A DNA stretch of 64,000 bases. It comes from Acidovorax sp. CCYZU-2555 (GTDB lineage: Bacteria > Pseudomonadota > Gammaproteobacteria > Burkholderiales > Burkholderiaceae_C). This document shows, one piece after another, positions 25,073 through 33,188 of the stretch (position 1 is its first letter; each line of letters begins with the position of its first letter). The notes below the pieces were generated by a model. That model had not been told where the DNA came from. It saw only the letters and a list, made by a program, of their open reading frames with translations, and made no database searches. The position numbers and the translations under genes were made by a program. Location of the stretch: positions 46,375-110,374 of the forward strand of contig NZ_JAHCDD010000007.1 of assembly GCF_018413525.1 (NCBI RefSeq). The letters are read 5' to 3'.

Positions 25073-25528
25073 ATGAAAAGCAAGACCCTGGCCGCCTGGT
25101 TGGCCTTTATCGGCGGGCCGCTGGGCCTGCACCGTTTCTACCTTTACGGCCTGCTCGACTGGCGCGGCTGGCTGCTGCCGCTGCCCACGGCGCTGGGCAT
25201 CTACGGCATACAGCGCGTGCAGGCACTGGGCCAGGACGACCAGCTCAGCTGGCTGCTGATTCCGCTGCTGGGCTTCACCATCGCCGGCTGCGCGCTGCGC
25301 GCCATTCTGTATGGACTCACGCCCGCCGACGCCTGGAACGCGCGCTTCAACCCGGCCGACAGCGCCGACGCCGAGCCCGGCCGCACGCACTGGGGCACGG
25401 TGTTTGCGATCGGCCTGTCGCTGATGATGGGCGCCACGGTGCTCATGGCCAGCCTGGCCTACAGCTTCCAGCATTACTTCGAATACCAGATCGAGGAAGC
25501 GCGCAAGATCTCGCAGCCGCAGAGCTGA
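25073..25528 (+). CDS. TM2-domain-like membrane protein
   Basis: A 151-residue inner-membrane protein. Residues 5-30 (LAAWLAFIGGPLGLHRFYL) match the first helix and turn of TM2 domains, and GIYGIQRV replaces the usual second helix end. Two more hydrophobic segments occur at ~58-80 and ~105-130. A short acidic loop holds ADSADAEPGRTHW. The function is unknown. An AATAAT hexamer ends six bases before ATG 25073 and no Shine-Dalgarno sequence is visible, so it may have its own leaderless transcript. It ends at a bidirectional terminator shared with the pit gene. Confidence 0.7.
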   Translation: MKSKTLAAWLAFIGGPLGLHRFYLYGLLDWRGWLLPLPTALGIYGIQRVQALGQDDQLSWLLIPLLGFTIAGCALRAILYGLTPADAWNARFNPADSADAEPGRTHWGTVFAIGLSLMMGATVLMASLAYSFQHYFEYQIEEARKISQPQS

Positions 25529-25532
25529 AATG

Positions 25533-25566
25533 AAAAAAGCCGCCACCCCAGGGGGCGACGGCTTTT
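25533..25566. terminator. Bidirectional terminator between TM2-like gene and pit
   Basis: AAAAAGCCG...CCCC-a-GGGG...CGGCTTTT forms an interrupted but strong hairpin with an A run on one side and a T run on the other. Confidence 0.85.
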
Positions 25567-25585
25567 GCCTGGATGCAGCGCAAGA

Positions 25586-26596
25586 TCAGAAGATCTGCAG
25601 GCTGACCCAGTAGGCGATCGAAGCCACGAACGCGCTGGCCGGAATGGTCAGCACCCAGGCCCAGATGATGTTGCCGGCCACGCCCCAGCGCACGGCGCTG
25701 GCGCGCTGGGTCGAGCCCACGCCGACGATCGCACCGGTGATGGTGTGCGTGGTCGAGACCGGCACGCCCATCGCCGTGGCGATGAACAGCGTCAGCGCGC
25801 CGCCGCTTTCGGCGCAGAAGCCGCCGACGGGCTTGAGCTTGGTGATCTTCTGGCCCATGGTTTTCACGATGCGCCAGCCGCCGAACATCGTGCCCAGGCC
25901 GATGGCGATGTAGCAGGAGATGATGGTCCAGGTGGGCGGCGCCGCGTCATTGACGCTGGTGTAGCCCGTGGCGATCAGCAGCAGCCAGATGATGCCTATG
26001 GTCTTTTGCGCGTCATTGCCGCCGTGGCCCAGGCTATAGGCACCGGCCGAAACCAGTTGCAGCCGGCGGAACCACTTGTCGACCTTGTTGGGCCTGGCAC
26101 GGCGGCAGATCCAGGCGACCAGCACCATCATCAGCGAGCCCAGCAGGTAACCCAGCAGCGGCGAGACGAAGATGAAGGCCACGGTCTTCCAGATGCCGCT
26201 GGCGATCAGCGAGCCCGCGCCCGCCTTGGCGATCACCGCGCCCACGATGCCGCCAATCAGCGCATGCGAGGAACTGCTGGGAATGCCGTAGTACCAGGTG
26301 ATCAGGTTCCAGGCGATCGCGCCGACCAGCGCGCCGAACACCACATGGGTGTCGACGATGCCCGGCTGCACGATGCCCTTGCCCACCGTCGCGGCGACGC
26401 TCAGGTGGAACACGAAGATCGCGACGACGTTGAAGAATGCGGCGAAGACAACGGCCTGCGCCGGCTTGAGCACGCCGGTGGAGACGACGGTCGCAATCGA
26501 GTTGGCCGCGTCGTGAAAGCCGTTCATGAAGTCGAACAGCAAGGCCAGCGCCACCAGCAAGACCACGACCCAGAGGGCGGCTTGTACGGTTTCCAT
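25586..26596 (-). CDS. pit: Pit family inorganic phosphate transporter
   Basis: A low-affinity metal-phosphate:H+ symporter of the inner membrane, 336 residues. Both inverted signature repeats are present: FDFMNGFHDAANSIATVVSTGVL near the N-terminus and GHGGNDAQKTIG in the middle. The helix caps GIPSSSSHALIGGIVGA and GVPVSTTHTITGAIVGVGS are also typical. Ten membrane helices are expected. ATG 26596 (METVQAALW) was chosen because upstream codons are not hydrophobic. The upstream DUF47 gene ends 22 bases before it, the usual pit partner arrangement. Confidence 0.93.
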   Translation of the reverse strand: METVQAALWVVVLLVALALLFDFMNGFHDAANSIATVVSTGVLKPAQAVVFAAFFNVVAIFVFHLSVAATVGKGIVQPGIVDTHVVFGALVGAIAWNLITWYYGIPSSSSHALIGGIVGAVIAKAGAGSLIASGIWKTVAFIFVSPLLGYLLGSLMMVLVAWICRRARPNKVDKWFRRLQLVSAGAYSLGHGGNDAQKTIGIIWLLLIATGYTSVNDAAPPTWTIISCYIAIGLGTMFGGWRIVKTMGQKITKLKPVGGFCAESGGALTLFIATAMGVPVSTTHTITGAIVGVGSTQRASAVRWGVAGNIIWAWVLTIPASAFVASIAYWVSLQIF

Positions 26597-26618
26597 TACT
26601 TCAGGACTCCGCGCCGGA

Positions 26619-27266
26619 TCAGGAATTCTCGAGGACGATGCCCTCGATGTGATTGGCGACGTCCTCACACTTGTCGGTGATGGTCTCGAGCAGTTCGTAG
26701 ATTGCCTTGAGCTTGATCACTTCGCGCACATCGGGCTCTTCGCGGAACAACTTGCTCATGGCCGCGCGCATCACGCGGTCGGCGTCGGACTCGAGGCGGT
26801 CGATTTCCTCGCAGGTCTTGAGCGCGGCTTCGGCGGTGTTGGCGTCCGAAATGCGATCGAGCAGCTTGACGGCGTCGCGCACGCGCTCGCAGCACTTGAC
26901 GCTCAGGTCGGTCAGGCGCGTGATTTCTTCTGTCATATGACGTACGTCATAAAGCGCCATGGTCTCGGCAGAATCCTGAATCAGGTCGGCCACGTCGTCC
27001 ATGGTGTTGATCAGCGAGTGGATCTGTTCGCGGTCCAGCGGCGTGATGAAGGTCTTGTGCAAGGCCTTGTTCACGTCGTGCGTCACGCGGTCGGCAGCGC
27101 GCTCGGCGTTGTCGACGTCCTGTCCGTACTTCTCACGCAGATGCAGGTCGTTGTAGTTCGCCACCAGCTGCGAGAACGCATGCGCCGCTTCGACGATGCG
27201 GTCGGCGTGCTGGTTGAACATTTCGAAAAAATTACCTTCGCGTGGCAGCAGTTTGCCAAATAGCAT
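26619..27266 (-). CDS. DUF47 family PhoU-like protein, Pit accessory
   Basis: A 215-residue cytoplasmic helical bundle of the PhoU-like DUF47 family that is regularly encoded with Pit transporters and is thought to regulate phosphate uptake. The start MLFGKLLPREGNFFEMFNQHADRIVEAA is typical, as are the metal-site-like ExxxD patterns NAERAADRVTHDV and EEIDRLESDADRVMR. ATG 27266 is selected over an upstream start because MLFGKLLP is the family N-terminus. It is the first gene of a two-gene operon with pit. Direct repeats resembling a response-regulator site lie ~110 bases upstream. Confidence 0.9.
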   Translation of the reverse strand: MLFGKLLPREGNFFEMFNQHADRIVEAAHAFSQLVANYNDLHLREKYGQDVDNAERAADRVTHDVNKALHKTFITPLDREQIHSLINTMDDVADLIQDSAETMALYDVRHMTEEITRLTDLSVKCCERVRDAVKLLDRISDANTAEAALKTCEEIDRLESDADRVMRAAMSKLFREEPDVREVIKLKAIYELLETITDKCEDVANHIEGIVLENS

Positions 27267-27736
27267 GGGATTCCTTACCAGGGTTTCTGACGGACACGCA
27301 GGCGAACTCGCACACACGAAAGCGCGGCTGGGAGGCTTGCCGGCGTCAACGGGGCGAAGTGTACTCCCGGCAATGTAATCGTCTCGTAATCGAACGCATC
27401 TGCGATCAATGAGCGCTTGCGCATACGCTTGAGCACTCGGTGCCGGGGGCGAGATATCAAGGCGGGCTGCGGCTTGCAGCGCTGTTAGTCATAAAACCAA
27501 CAGCCGAAAATAATCGCGACCGGCCCGCGCGGAACACCCCGAATGTGACAGGCTTCAGCGCCGATTTCGGCTTAAAAGACAAAAATATGTCATAAGTCGC
27601 TGCACGATTTTTGCCAGATTGCGCACAACCGAAAAGCACCGAAAACAAGCACGTTAAATCGCGCGAAATCGCATCAATTCGCGAATGCAATTGCTGCAAA
27701 CCGAAACAGCCCACCACCGGCTTGGCGTTGAAAATC
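27267..27736 (-). other. 470-base gap upstream of the DUF47-pit operon
   Basis: No convincing gene was found; a 124-codon frame at 27457-27831 overlaps the LysR gene and looks random. The stretch is A+T-richer than its surroundings from about 27480 to 27730. It contains an inverted repeat GCTGTT/AACAGC (27481-27504) and the promoter-like elements listed separately. Confidence 0.6.
27358..27392 (-). promoter_or_regulatory. Candidate activator-dependent promoter of DUF47-pit
   Basis: On the minus strand CGATTAC occurs twice, 11 bases apart (27375-27392), and about 11 bases downstream comes TACACT (27358-27363) as a -10. Two 7-base direct repeats with an 11-base period next to a -10 is the architecture of PhoB boxes. 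The sequence itself matches the CTGTCAT consensus only partly. Confidence 0.35.
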
Positions 27737-28765
27737 TCAGCACGAACGGGAAACCGCTGCGCGCTGCGCCTGGTTGGGCGTCCCCGTTGCCATGGAGGCG
27801 CTGACCGAACGCAGCGCTGCGGCAAACACATTCACCTCGTCATATTCAGCGCCCGAGGCACGCCGGAACAGCGTGATCGGCGGCAGACTCCAGTCAAAGC
27901 GATGCGCGACCATTGCTACGCCCGCAATCCGCACCAGTTCCTCGGCCACGTCGAGCGGCACGATGGAAACCGCGCGTTCATTGGCGGCCACCAGCTCCCC
28001 AATCACCTTGGCCGACAGGCTTTCGACAAACGGCGGCGGCGGCTTGACCCCGGCACGCAAGAAGAAATCGGTGATCTGCTCGCGCATGGGCGTGCTGCGC
28101 GGCCCCAGCACCCAATCCAGTTCCGTCAGCTCATTCCATTGGAGCGGGCGCCGCGCCAGCCGCGCGGCCAGACGGCGGTGGGCAATGAGACGGGGTTCCT
28201 GCGCATACAGGATCTCATGGCGCAGCTGCGACATGTCGAGCACCGCGGACGTGCGGCCGATCACGCAGTCAAGCGCATGCGCGCGCAGCTTCTGCAGCAG
28301 CTGATCGCTGGTGTCTTCATACAGCGTGACCGTGACTTCGCGACCTTGGGCGCGGGTGCGCGCTATCGCCGCCGCCAGCAGTTTGCCCGGCAGGAAAGGA
28401 ATCACGCCCACATGCAGATGCGCGGCCCGTCCCTGGCCCACGGCCTCGATGTCGTCGGCCCAGTGCCGCAGATCGGCCAGCATCGTCTCGCAGCGCGACA
28501 GCACCAGCTCACCGGTAGGCGTGGGCACCATGCCCTGGGAAGTGCGCTGGAACAGCGGCGCGCCAAACAGCGCTTCGAGCTCCGCCAGGCTCTGGGTCAC
28601 GGCGGGCTGGCTGGTCGCCATCTGCTCGGCCACCCGGGTCAGCGAGCGGTGCGCGCGGATCGCCTGCAGCAGCAGCAGGTGCTTCATCCTGAGGCGGGTG
28701 GCGAGGCGCTGGGCCAGACCCGAGGCGGGCAGATCCGAAATGCGTGGCGGCATAAGAAAACTCAT
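27737..28765 (-). CDS. LysR family transcriptional regulator
   Basis: A 342-residue LysR-type regulator. The winged helix at ~25-85 reads LLLLQAIRAHRSLTRVAEQMATSQPAVTQSLAELEALFGAPLF, with the usual QPAVTQSLAELE recognition helix. The C-terminal effector domain starts near 110 with LHVGVIPF. It is close to the GbpR/CbbR-like group by general pattern only. ATG 28765 is followed in frame by ATG 28753; either may be used. The gene is divergent from a TauE/SafE permease over 82 bases of A+T-rich DNA, so it probably controls that permease in response to its substrate. Confidence 0.88.
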   Translation of the reverse strand: MSFLMPPRISDLPASGLAQRLATRLRMKHLLLLQAIRAHRSLTRVAEQMATSQPAVTQSLAELEALFGAPLFQRTSQGMVPTPTGELVLSRCETMLADLRHWADDIEAVGQGRAAHLHVGVIPFLPGKLLAAAIARTRAQGREVTVTLYEDTSDQLLQKLRAHALDCVIGRTSAVLDMSQLRHEILYAQEPRLIAHRRLAARLARRPLQWNELTELDWVLGPRSTPMREQITDFFLRAGVKPPPPFVESLSAKVIGELVAANERAVSIVPLDVAEELVRIAGVAMVAHRFDWSLPPITLFRRASGAEYDEVNVFAAALRSVSASMATGTPNQAQRAAVSRSC

Positions 28766-28800
28766 ATCGATATATATGAATTACAAATTATCTACTTATG
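28766..28800. promoter_or_regulatory. A+T-rich divergent control region of LysR/TauE pair
   Basis: The sequence from 28763 contains the near-palindrome CATATCGATATATATG followed by GAATTACAAATTATC, far richer in A+T than its surroundings. LysR proteins bind such T-N11-A palindromes between divergent genes. The exact site cannot be fixed by eye. Confidence 0.45.
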
Positions 28801-28847
28801 AGGCAGCCAGACAATCACCTCCATCAGAACAAAACAGGGGGGAGAAC

Positions 28848-29615
28848 ATGGAACAGGTCTATGTCTGGGCGGCCGTGGGAGCGATCGTTGCGGGCTTTGT
28901 GCAGGGACTGTCGGGCTTTGCCTTCGGCATGGTGGCGATGTCGTTCTGGGTCTGGACGCTGGAGCCGCGGCTGGCGGCCGCGCTGACGGTGTTCGGCGCG
29001 CTGACCGGCCAGATCATTGCCGCCTTGAGCGTGCGACGCGGCTTTGACTGGAAGCTGCTGGCGCCGTTTGTGCTCGGCGGCCTGGCAGGCGTTCCGTTAG
29101 GCGTGGCGGTTCTTCCGCACTTGAGCATTCACTGGTTCAAGCTGCTGCTGGGCACGCTGCTGGTCATCTGGTGCCCCTGCATGCTGCTTGCGGGCAAGCT
29201 GCCCCGCTGGAATGCCGGCGGGCGCCTGGGCGACGCCATGGCGGGCATGGTGGGCGGCGTCATGGGCGGAATCGGCGGCATGACCGGCGCCGTGCCCACG
29301 CTGTGGTGCACGCTCAGGGGCTTCGACAAGGACGCGCAGCGCGCGGTGATACAGAACTTCAACCTGTCCATGCTGCTGGTCACGATGGGAACCTATCTCG
29401 CGACCGGAATCGTCACCCGCGACATGCTGCCCTTTTTCGCCATCGTTGCGCCGGCCATGCTGGTGCCCACGCTGCTGGGCGCGAAACTCTATGTGCGACT
29501 GAGCGAAGCGCGGTTTCGCCAAATGGTATTGCTGCTGCTCACCACTTCGGGCATGGCGCTGATGGCCTCAGCCCTGCCCCATTTCCTCGGCGCCAAAACC
29601 CTGGACCCGGGTTGA
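28848..29615 (+). CDS. TauE/SafE family sulfite/anion permease
   Basis: A 255-residue inner-membrane protein with about eight helices. The family repeats are visible: GFVQGLSGFAFGMVAMSFW (helix 1-2, with the GxGGG-like turn replaced by GLSGFAFG) and GGIGGMTGAVPTLWCTLRGFDK in the second half. Members export or import sulfonates, sulfite or organic acids; the substrate is unknown. ATG 28848 has an excellent GGGGGGAG site six bases upstream. It is divergent from the LysR gene that probably regulates it and is followed within three bases by the stop of convergent rarA. Confidence 0.88.
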   Translation: MEQVYVWAAVGAIVAGFVQGLSGFAFGMVAMSFWVWTLEPRLAAALTVFGALTGQIIAALSVRRGFDWKLLAPFVLGGLAGVPLGVAVLPHLSIHWFKLLLGTLLVIWCPCMLLAGKLPRWNAGGRLGDAMAGMVGGVMGGIGGMTGAVPTLWCTLRGFDKDAQRAVIQNFNLSMLLVTMGTYLATGIVTRDMLPFFAIVAPAMLVPTLLGAKLYVRLSEARFRQMVLLLLTTSGMALMASALPHFLGAKTLDPG

Positions 29616-29618
29616 AGC

Positions 29619-30923
29619 CTACTTCCCGCCCGCTTCGTCGTCCCATTTCCTCAGCAGCGTCAGCTTTTCGGCAATCTTGCTTTCGAGGCCGCGCGGCACG
29701 GGCTGGTACCAGCGCGGCTCGGCAATGCCTTCAGGCAGATAGGTTTCGCCGGCCGCGTAGGCATTGGGCTCATCGTGCGCATAGCGGTATTCATGGCCGT
29801 AGCCCAGCTCTTTCATGAGCTTGGTCGGCGCATTGCGCAGATGAACAGGCACCTCTCGGCTCTTGTCCTGCTTCACGAAGGCCTTGGCCTGGTTGTAGGC
29901 GTTGTAGCCCGCATTGCTCTTGGCGGCGATCGCCAGATAGATCACCGCCTGGCCCAGCGCCAGTTCGCCTTCGGGGCTGCCCAGGCGCTCGTAGGTCAGC
30001 GCGGCGTCGTTGGCGATCTGCATGGCGCGCGGATCGGCCAGCCCAATGTCCTCCCAGGCCATGCGCACGATGCGCCGCGACAGATAGCGCGCGTCGGCGC
30101 CGCCGTCGAGCATGCGCGTGAGCCAATAGAGCGCGGCATCGGGGTGGGAGCCGCGCACCGATTTGTGCAGCGCCGAGATCTGGTCGTAGAAGTTGTCGCC
30201 GCCCTTGTCGAAGCGCCGCGCGTTCAGGGTCAGCGCGTTCTCGAGAAACTCGGCCGTGATCCGCGTGATGCCCGAAGTCTTGGCCGCGGTACCGGTCTGC
30301 TCCAGCAGATTAAGGAAGCGGCGCGCGTCGCCGTCGGCGTAGCCGATGAGGGTGTCGGTCGCCTGGTCGTCGAATGACAACTCGCCCAGCGCCTTTTCCT
30401 GCGTGCGCTGCAGCAGCAGCTTGAGTTCGTCGTCGGTCAGCGACTTGAGCACATAGACCTGGGCACGCGACAGCAGGGCCGAGTTGACTTCGAACGACGG
30501 GTTCTCGGTGGTCGCGCCTATGAACGTCACCAGGCCGCTTTCGGCATAGGGCAGCAGCGCATCCTGCTGGGACTTGTTGAAGCGGTGAATCTCGTCGACG
30601 AACAGGATGGTGTGCTTGCCCATCGCGAGGTTCTGCTGGGCCTGCTCCATCGCGGCGCGTATGTCCTTGACGCCGGAGAACACCGCCGACAACGCGATGA
30701 ACTCGCACTTGAACGCGGTCGCCGTGAGCCGCGCCAACGTGGTCTTGCCCACGCCTGGCGGCCCCCAGAAGATCATCGAATGCGGCTTGCCCGACTGGAA
30801 CGCCAGGCGCAGCGGCTTGCCTTCGCCCAACAGGTGCGACTGACCGACGACGTCGTCCAGGGTCCTGGGCCTGAGGGCTTCGGCCAGCGGCGCGACGGGG
30901 TCCTGTGCGAAAAGATCAGACAT
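29619..30923 (-). CDS. rarA: Replication-associated recombination protein A (RarA/MgsA)
   Basis: A 434-residue AAA+ ATPase related to clamp-loader subunits and eukaryotic WRNIP1/Mgs1, acting at stalled replication forks. The N-terminus MSDLF and RPRTLDDVVGQSHLLG lead into Walker A GPPGVGKT (54-61) and Walker B DEIH (110-113), then sensor 1 FIGATTENPSFEVNSALLSR and the sensor 2 region GDARRFLNLLE. The tetramerisation C-terminus includes DALYWL-like and YNAYNQAKAFV segments. The start has a GGAGGCC ribosome site. The frame continues far upstream without similarity. Confidence 0.95.
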   Translation of the reverse strand: MSDLFAQDPVAPLAEALRPRTLDDVVGQSHLLGEGKPLRLAFQSGKPHSMIFWGPPGVGKTTLARLTATAFKCEFIALSAVFSGVKDIRAAMEQAQQNLAMGKHTILFVDEIHRFNKSQQDALLPYAESGLVTFIGATTENPSFEVNSALLSRAQVYVLKSLTDDELKLLLQRTQEKALGELSFDDQATDTLIGYADGDARRFLNLLEQTGTAAKTSGITRITAEFLENALTLNARRFDKGGDNFYDQISALHKSVRGSHPDAALYWLTRMLDGGADARYLSRRIVRMAWEDIGLADPRAMQIANDAALTYERLGSPEGELALGQAVIYLAIAAKSNAGYNAYNQAKAFVKQDKSREVPVHLRNAPTKLMKELGYGHEYRYAHDEPNAYAAGETYLPEGIAEPRWYQPVPRGLESKIAEKLTLLRKWDDEAGGK

Positions 30924-31214
30924 GGCTGGCCTCCAGGCAGGGGGCCGGTCTGCGCGCGCGCAGGCTCCGGGCCGGAGGTGAGTAACAACAGTAGACAAAA
31001 ATAAGCATGGCAGTGATGGAACGCGGCAGCGAGGCTGTGTCACCAAGCTTAGCCGCTTGCCTGGCCGCTGGCGCGCAATGCGACGAATAGGCCCAGCAAA
31101 CCTGGGCTGGCCGACAGGCATTGCCGCCCTTGTCTTACCGGCCAGTGGGCACCCACTTAGAATCCAACCCTTTTTCCTGCGCCAGCAGATGGCCCACGGC
31201 ACGAACTCCTTTCT
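30924..31214 (+). other. rarA-brnQ divergent gap with brnQ -10 box
   Basis: No gene is supported; the short frames here look random. A TAGAAT hexamer at 31158-31163 lies 51 bases before the brnQ ATG and may be its -10, without a good -35. Part of the gap is G+C-rich alternating sequence. Confidence 0.4.
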
Positions 31215-32528
31215 ATGCAGACTCTTCAACCGCGCGACCTCATTGCGCTTGGCTTCCTGACCTTTGCGCTGTTTCTCGGCGCGGGCAACATCATCTTCCC
31301 GCCCATGGTCGGCCTGGCCGCGGGTGAAAACCTGTGGAGCGCGGCGCTGGGCTTCCTGCTCACCGGCGTGGGACTGCCGCTGCTGACCGTGGTCGCGCTG
31401 GCCCGCGTGGGCGGCGGCATGGATGCGATCACCGCGCCGCTGGGCCGCGTGGCCGGCACGCTGCTGGGCATTGCGGTCTATCTGACCATAGGCCCGCTGT
31501 TCGCCACGCCGCGCACCGCCACTGTCTCGTTCGAGATGGGCGTGGCGCCGTTCGTCGGTCATGGCGGCGGGGCTTTGTTGGGCTACACCGCGGTCTACTT
31601 CGTTCTGGTCATGCTGCTCGCGCTGTTTCCCGGCAAGCTGATGGACACCGTGGGCAAGCTGATCACTCCGGTACTGATCCTGGCGCTGGCCGTGCTCGGC
31701 GGCGCGGCGTTTCTTCTGCCCGCGGGCAGCATGCTGCCCAGCGCGGTCGACTACCAGCAGGCGGCGCTGGCCGAAGGCTTCACCCAGGGCTACCAGACCA
31801 TGGATGCATTGGGCGCGCTGGTGTTCGGCATCGTGATCGTCAACGCCATCAAGGACACGGGCGTGACCGATGCACGGCTGCAGACGCGCTATGCGATCGT
31901 CGCCGGCGTGATCGCCGCCATCGGGCTGTGCCTGGTCTATATCTCGCTGATGCATCTGGGCGCGCACAGCGGCTCGATGGTGCCCGAGGCCAGCAGCGGC
32001 GTGCAGATCCTGACCGCCTATGTGCAGCACACGTTCGGCCTGCCCGGCCTGCTGCTGCTGGCGGCGGTGATCATCCTCGCCTGCCTGACCACGGGCGTGG
32101 GCCTGGTCAGCGCCTGCGCGACCTATTTCAGCGCCCTGGTTCCGGGATCGTCCTACCGCGGCATGGTCCTGGCGCTGAGCCTGGTCAGCCTGCTGCTCTC
32201 CAACCAGGGCCTGGAGCAGCTGATCTCGGTCGCCGTGCCCGTGCTGGTGGCCATCTACCCGATGGCGATCGCCCTGGTGTGCCTGAGCCTGCTGTCGGAT
32301 GTCTGGAAGTCAGCGCCGCGCGTGTTCGTGCCGGTGATGCTGGTCGCGCTGGTCTTCGGCTTGATCAATGCCGTGCAGGCCATAGGCCTCGACGGCTGGA
32401 CACCGCAATGGCTGCAGTTGCTGCCCGGCAGCGCCATGGGCCTGGGCTGGCTGCTGCCCGTGGCCGCAACGCTGCTGGCCTGCGGGCTGCTGGACAGACT
32501 GCAGCCGGTGCGCCAGCGCGCGGTCTGA
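31215..32528 (+). CDS. brnQ: Branched-chain amino acid transport system II carrier protein
   Basis: A 437-residue inner-membrane Na+-coupled (LIVCS family) carrier for leucine, isoleucine and valine with twelve helices. The N-terminus LGFLTFALFLGAGNIIFPPMVGLAAG is the strongly conserved BrnQ helix 1, followed by LTIGPLFATPRTATVSFE, the second family signature. The remaining helices and the ACLTTGVGLVSACATYF segment also fit. Length is usual. ATG 31215 matches the family start. Its stop codon directly abuts the stop of convergent lolA with no spacer, and no terminator hairpin was found there. Confidence 0.94.
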   Translation: MQTLQPRDLIALGFLTFALFLGAGNIIFPPMVGLAAGENLWSAALGFLLTGVGLPLLTVVALARVGGGMDAITAPLGRVAGTLLGIAVYLTIGPLFATPRTATVSFEMGVAPFVGHGGGALLGYTAVYFVLVMLLALFPGKLMDTVGKLITPVLILALAVLGGAAFLLPAGSMLPSAVDYQQAALAEGFTQGYQTMDALGALVFGIVIVNAIKDTGVTDARLQTRYAIVAGVIAAIGLCLVYISLMHLGAHSGSMVPEASSGVQILTAYVQHTFGLPGLLLLAAVIILACLTTGVGLVSACATYFSALVPGSSYRGMVLALSLVSLLLSNQGLEQLISVAVPVLVAIYPMAIALVCLSLLSDVWKSAPRVFVPVMLVALVFGLINAVQAIGLDGWTPQWLQLLPGSAMGLGWLLPVAATLLACGLLDRLQPVRQRAV

Positions 32529-33161
32529 TCAGGGCGCGAGCACGTCGGCGCCCTTGGGCGCGACGAACTTGAAGGTTTCGGCGGGCAGACTGGCACTGGT
32601 CTGCACATTGGTGAAGCGCATCAGCGAGCGCTGGCCGAAGCTGTCTAGCATATCGATGGCCGACAGCTTGTCGCCCGCAAAACCCACGCGCACGCTCTTG
32701 AGCTGGCCGTCCTTGGCCTTGGGCAGCGCCTCCACCCATTGCAGGCCGTCCTGGTCGGGCGCGGCCTTGAGATCGAAATCGGCGCGCAAGGCCTGCACGT
32801 TGGCCGCCGAGGCCAGGATGGCCGCGGGCGTGGCGTCGAGCACCTTGGCCTGGGCGCGCTGCGTGACCTGGTTCAGGTCGGCGTCATACATCCACAGCGT
32901 CTTGCCGTCGGCGACGATCACCTGTTCGAACGGCTTGCGGTATTCGAACTTGAAGCGCCCCGGACGCTGGAACGAGAACTGACCGCTCGACGTCTTGCTG
33001 CGCGCGGCCTGGCCGTCCTTGGCCGGTGCCGTCACGGTCTGGGTGAACTCGGCCTTGCCCGCCTGCGCGCCCTGCATGAACGCCTCGAGGCTTTGCAGTC
33101 CGTCGGCCTGGGCCAGACCGGCACCGGCCACGAACAAGATACTGGTCAAAAATCGCTTCAT
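32529..33161 (-). CDS. lolA: Outer-membrane lipoprotein carrier protein LolA
   Basis: A periplasmic chaperone of 210 residues that carries lipoproteins from the LolCDE complex to LolB. The signal peptide MKRFLTSILFVAGAGLAQA is cleaved near residue 19. The mature part shows AEFTQTV, SGQFSFQRPGRFKFEYRKPFEQVIVADGKTLWMYDADLNQVT and the C-terminal FVAPKGADVL loop, all conserved in LolA. A GGAGAG site precedes ATG 33161. It lies 27 bases after ftsK on the same strand, an order common in this bacterial group. It would also deliver the lipoprotein encoded at 6343. Confidence 0.95.
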   Translation of the reverse strand: MKRFLTSILFVAGAGLAQADGLQSLEAFMQGAQAGKAEFTQTVTAPAKDGQAARSKTSSGQFSFQRPGRFKFEYRKPFEQVIVADGKTLWMYDADLNQVTQRAQAKVLDATPAAILASAANVQALRADFDLKAAPDQDGLQWVEALPKAKDGQLKSVRVGFAGDKLSAIDMLDSFGQRSLMRFTNVQTSASLPAETFKFVAPKGADVLAP

Positions 33162-33188
33162 ACACTCTCCATCCTATGGCGCAAGCAC

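Noticed and set aside
27457..27831. 124-codon minus-strand frame in the LysR-DUF47 gap
   Set aside because: No recognisable domain, no ribosome site, and it overlaps the end of the LysR gene.
31057..31327. Short plus-strand frames before brnQ
   Set aside because: They have random composition, overlap the brnQ start, and lack ribosome sites.
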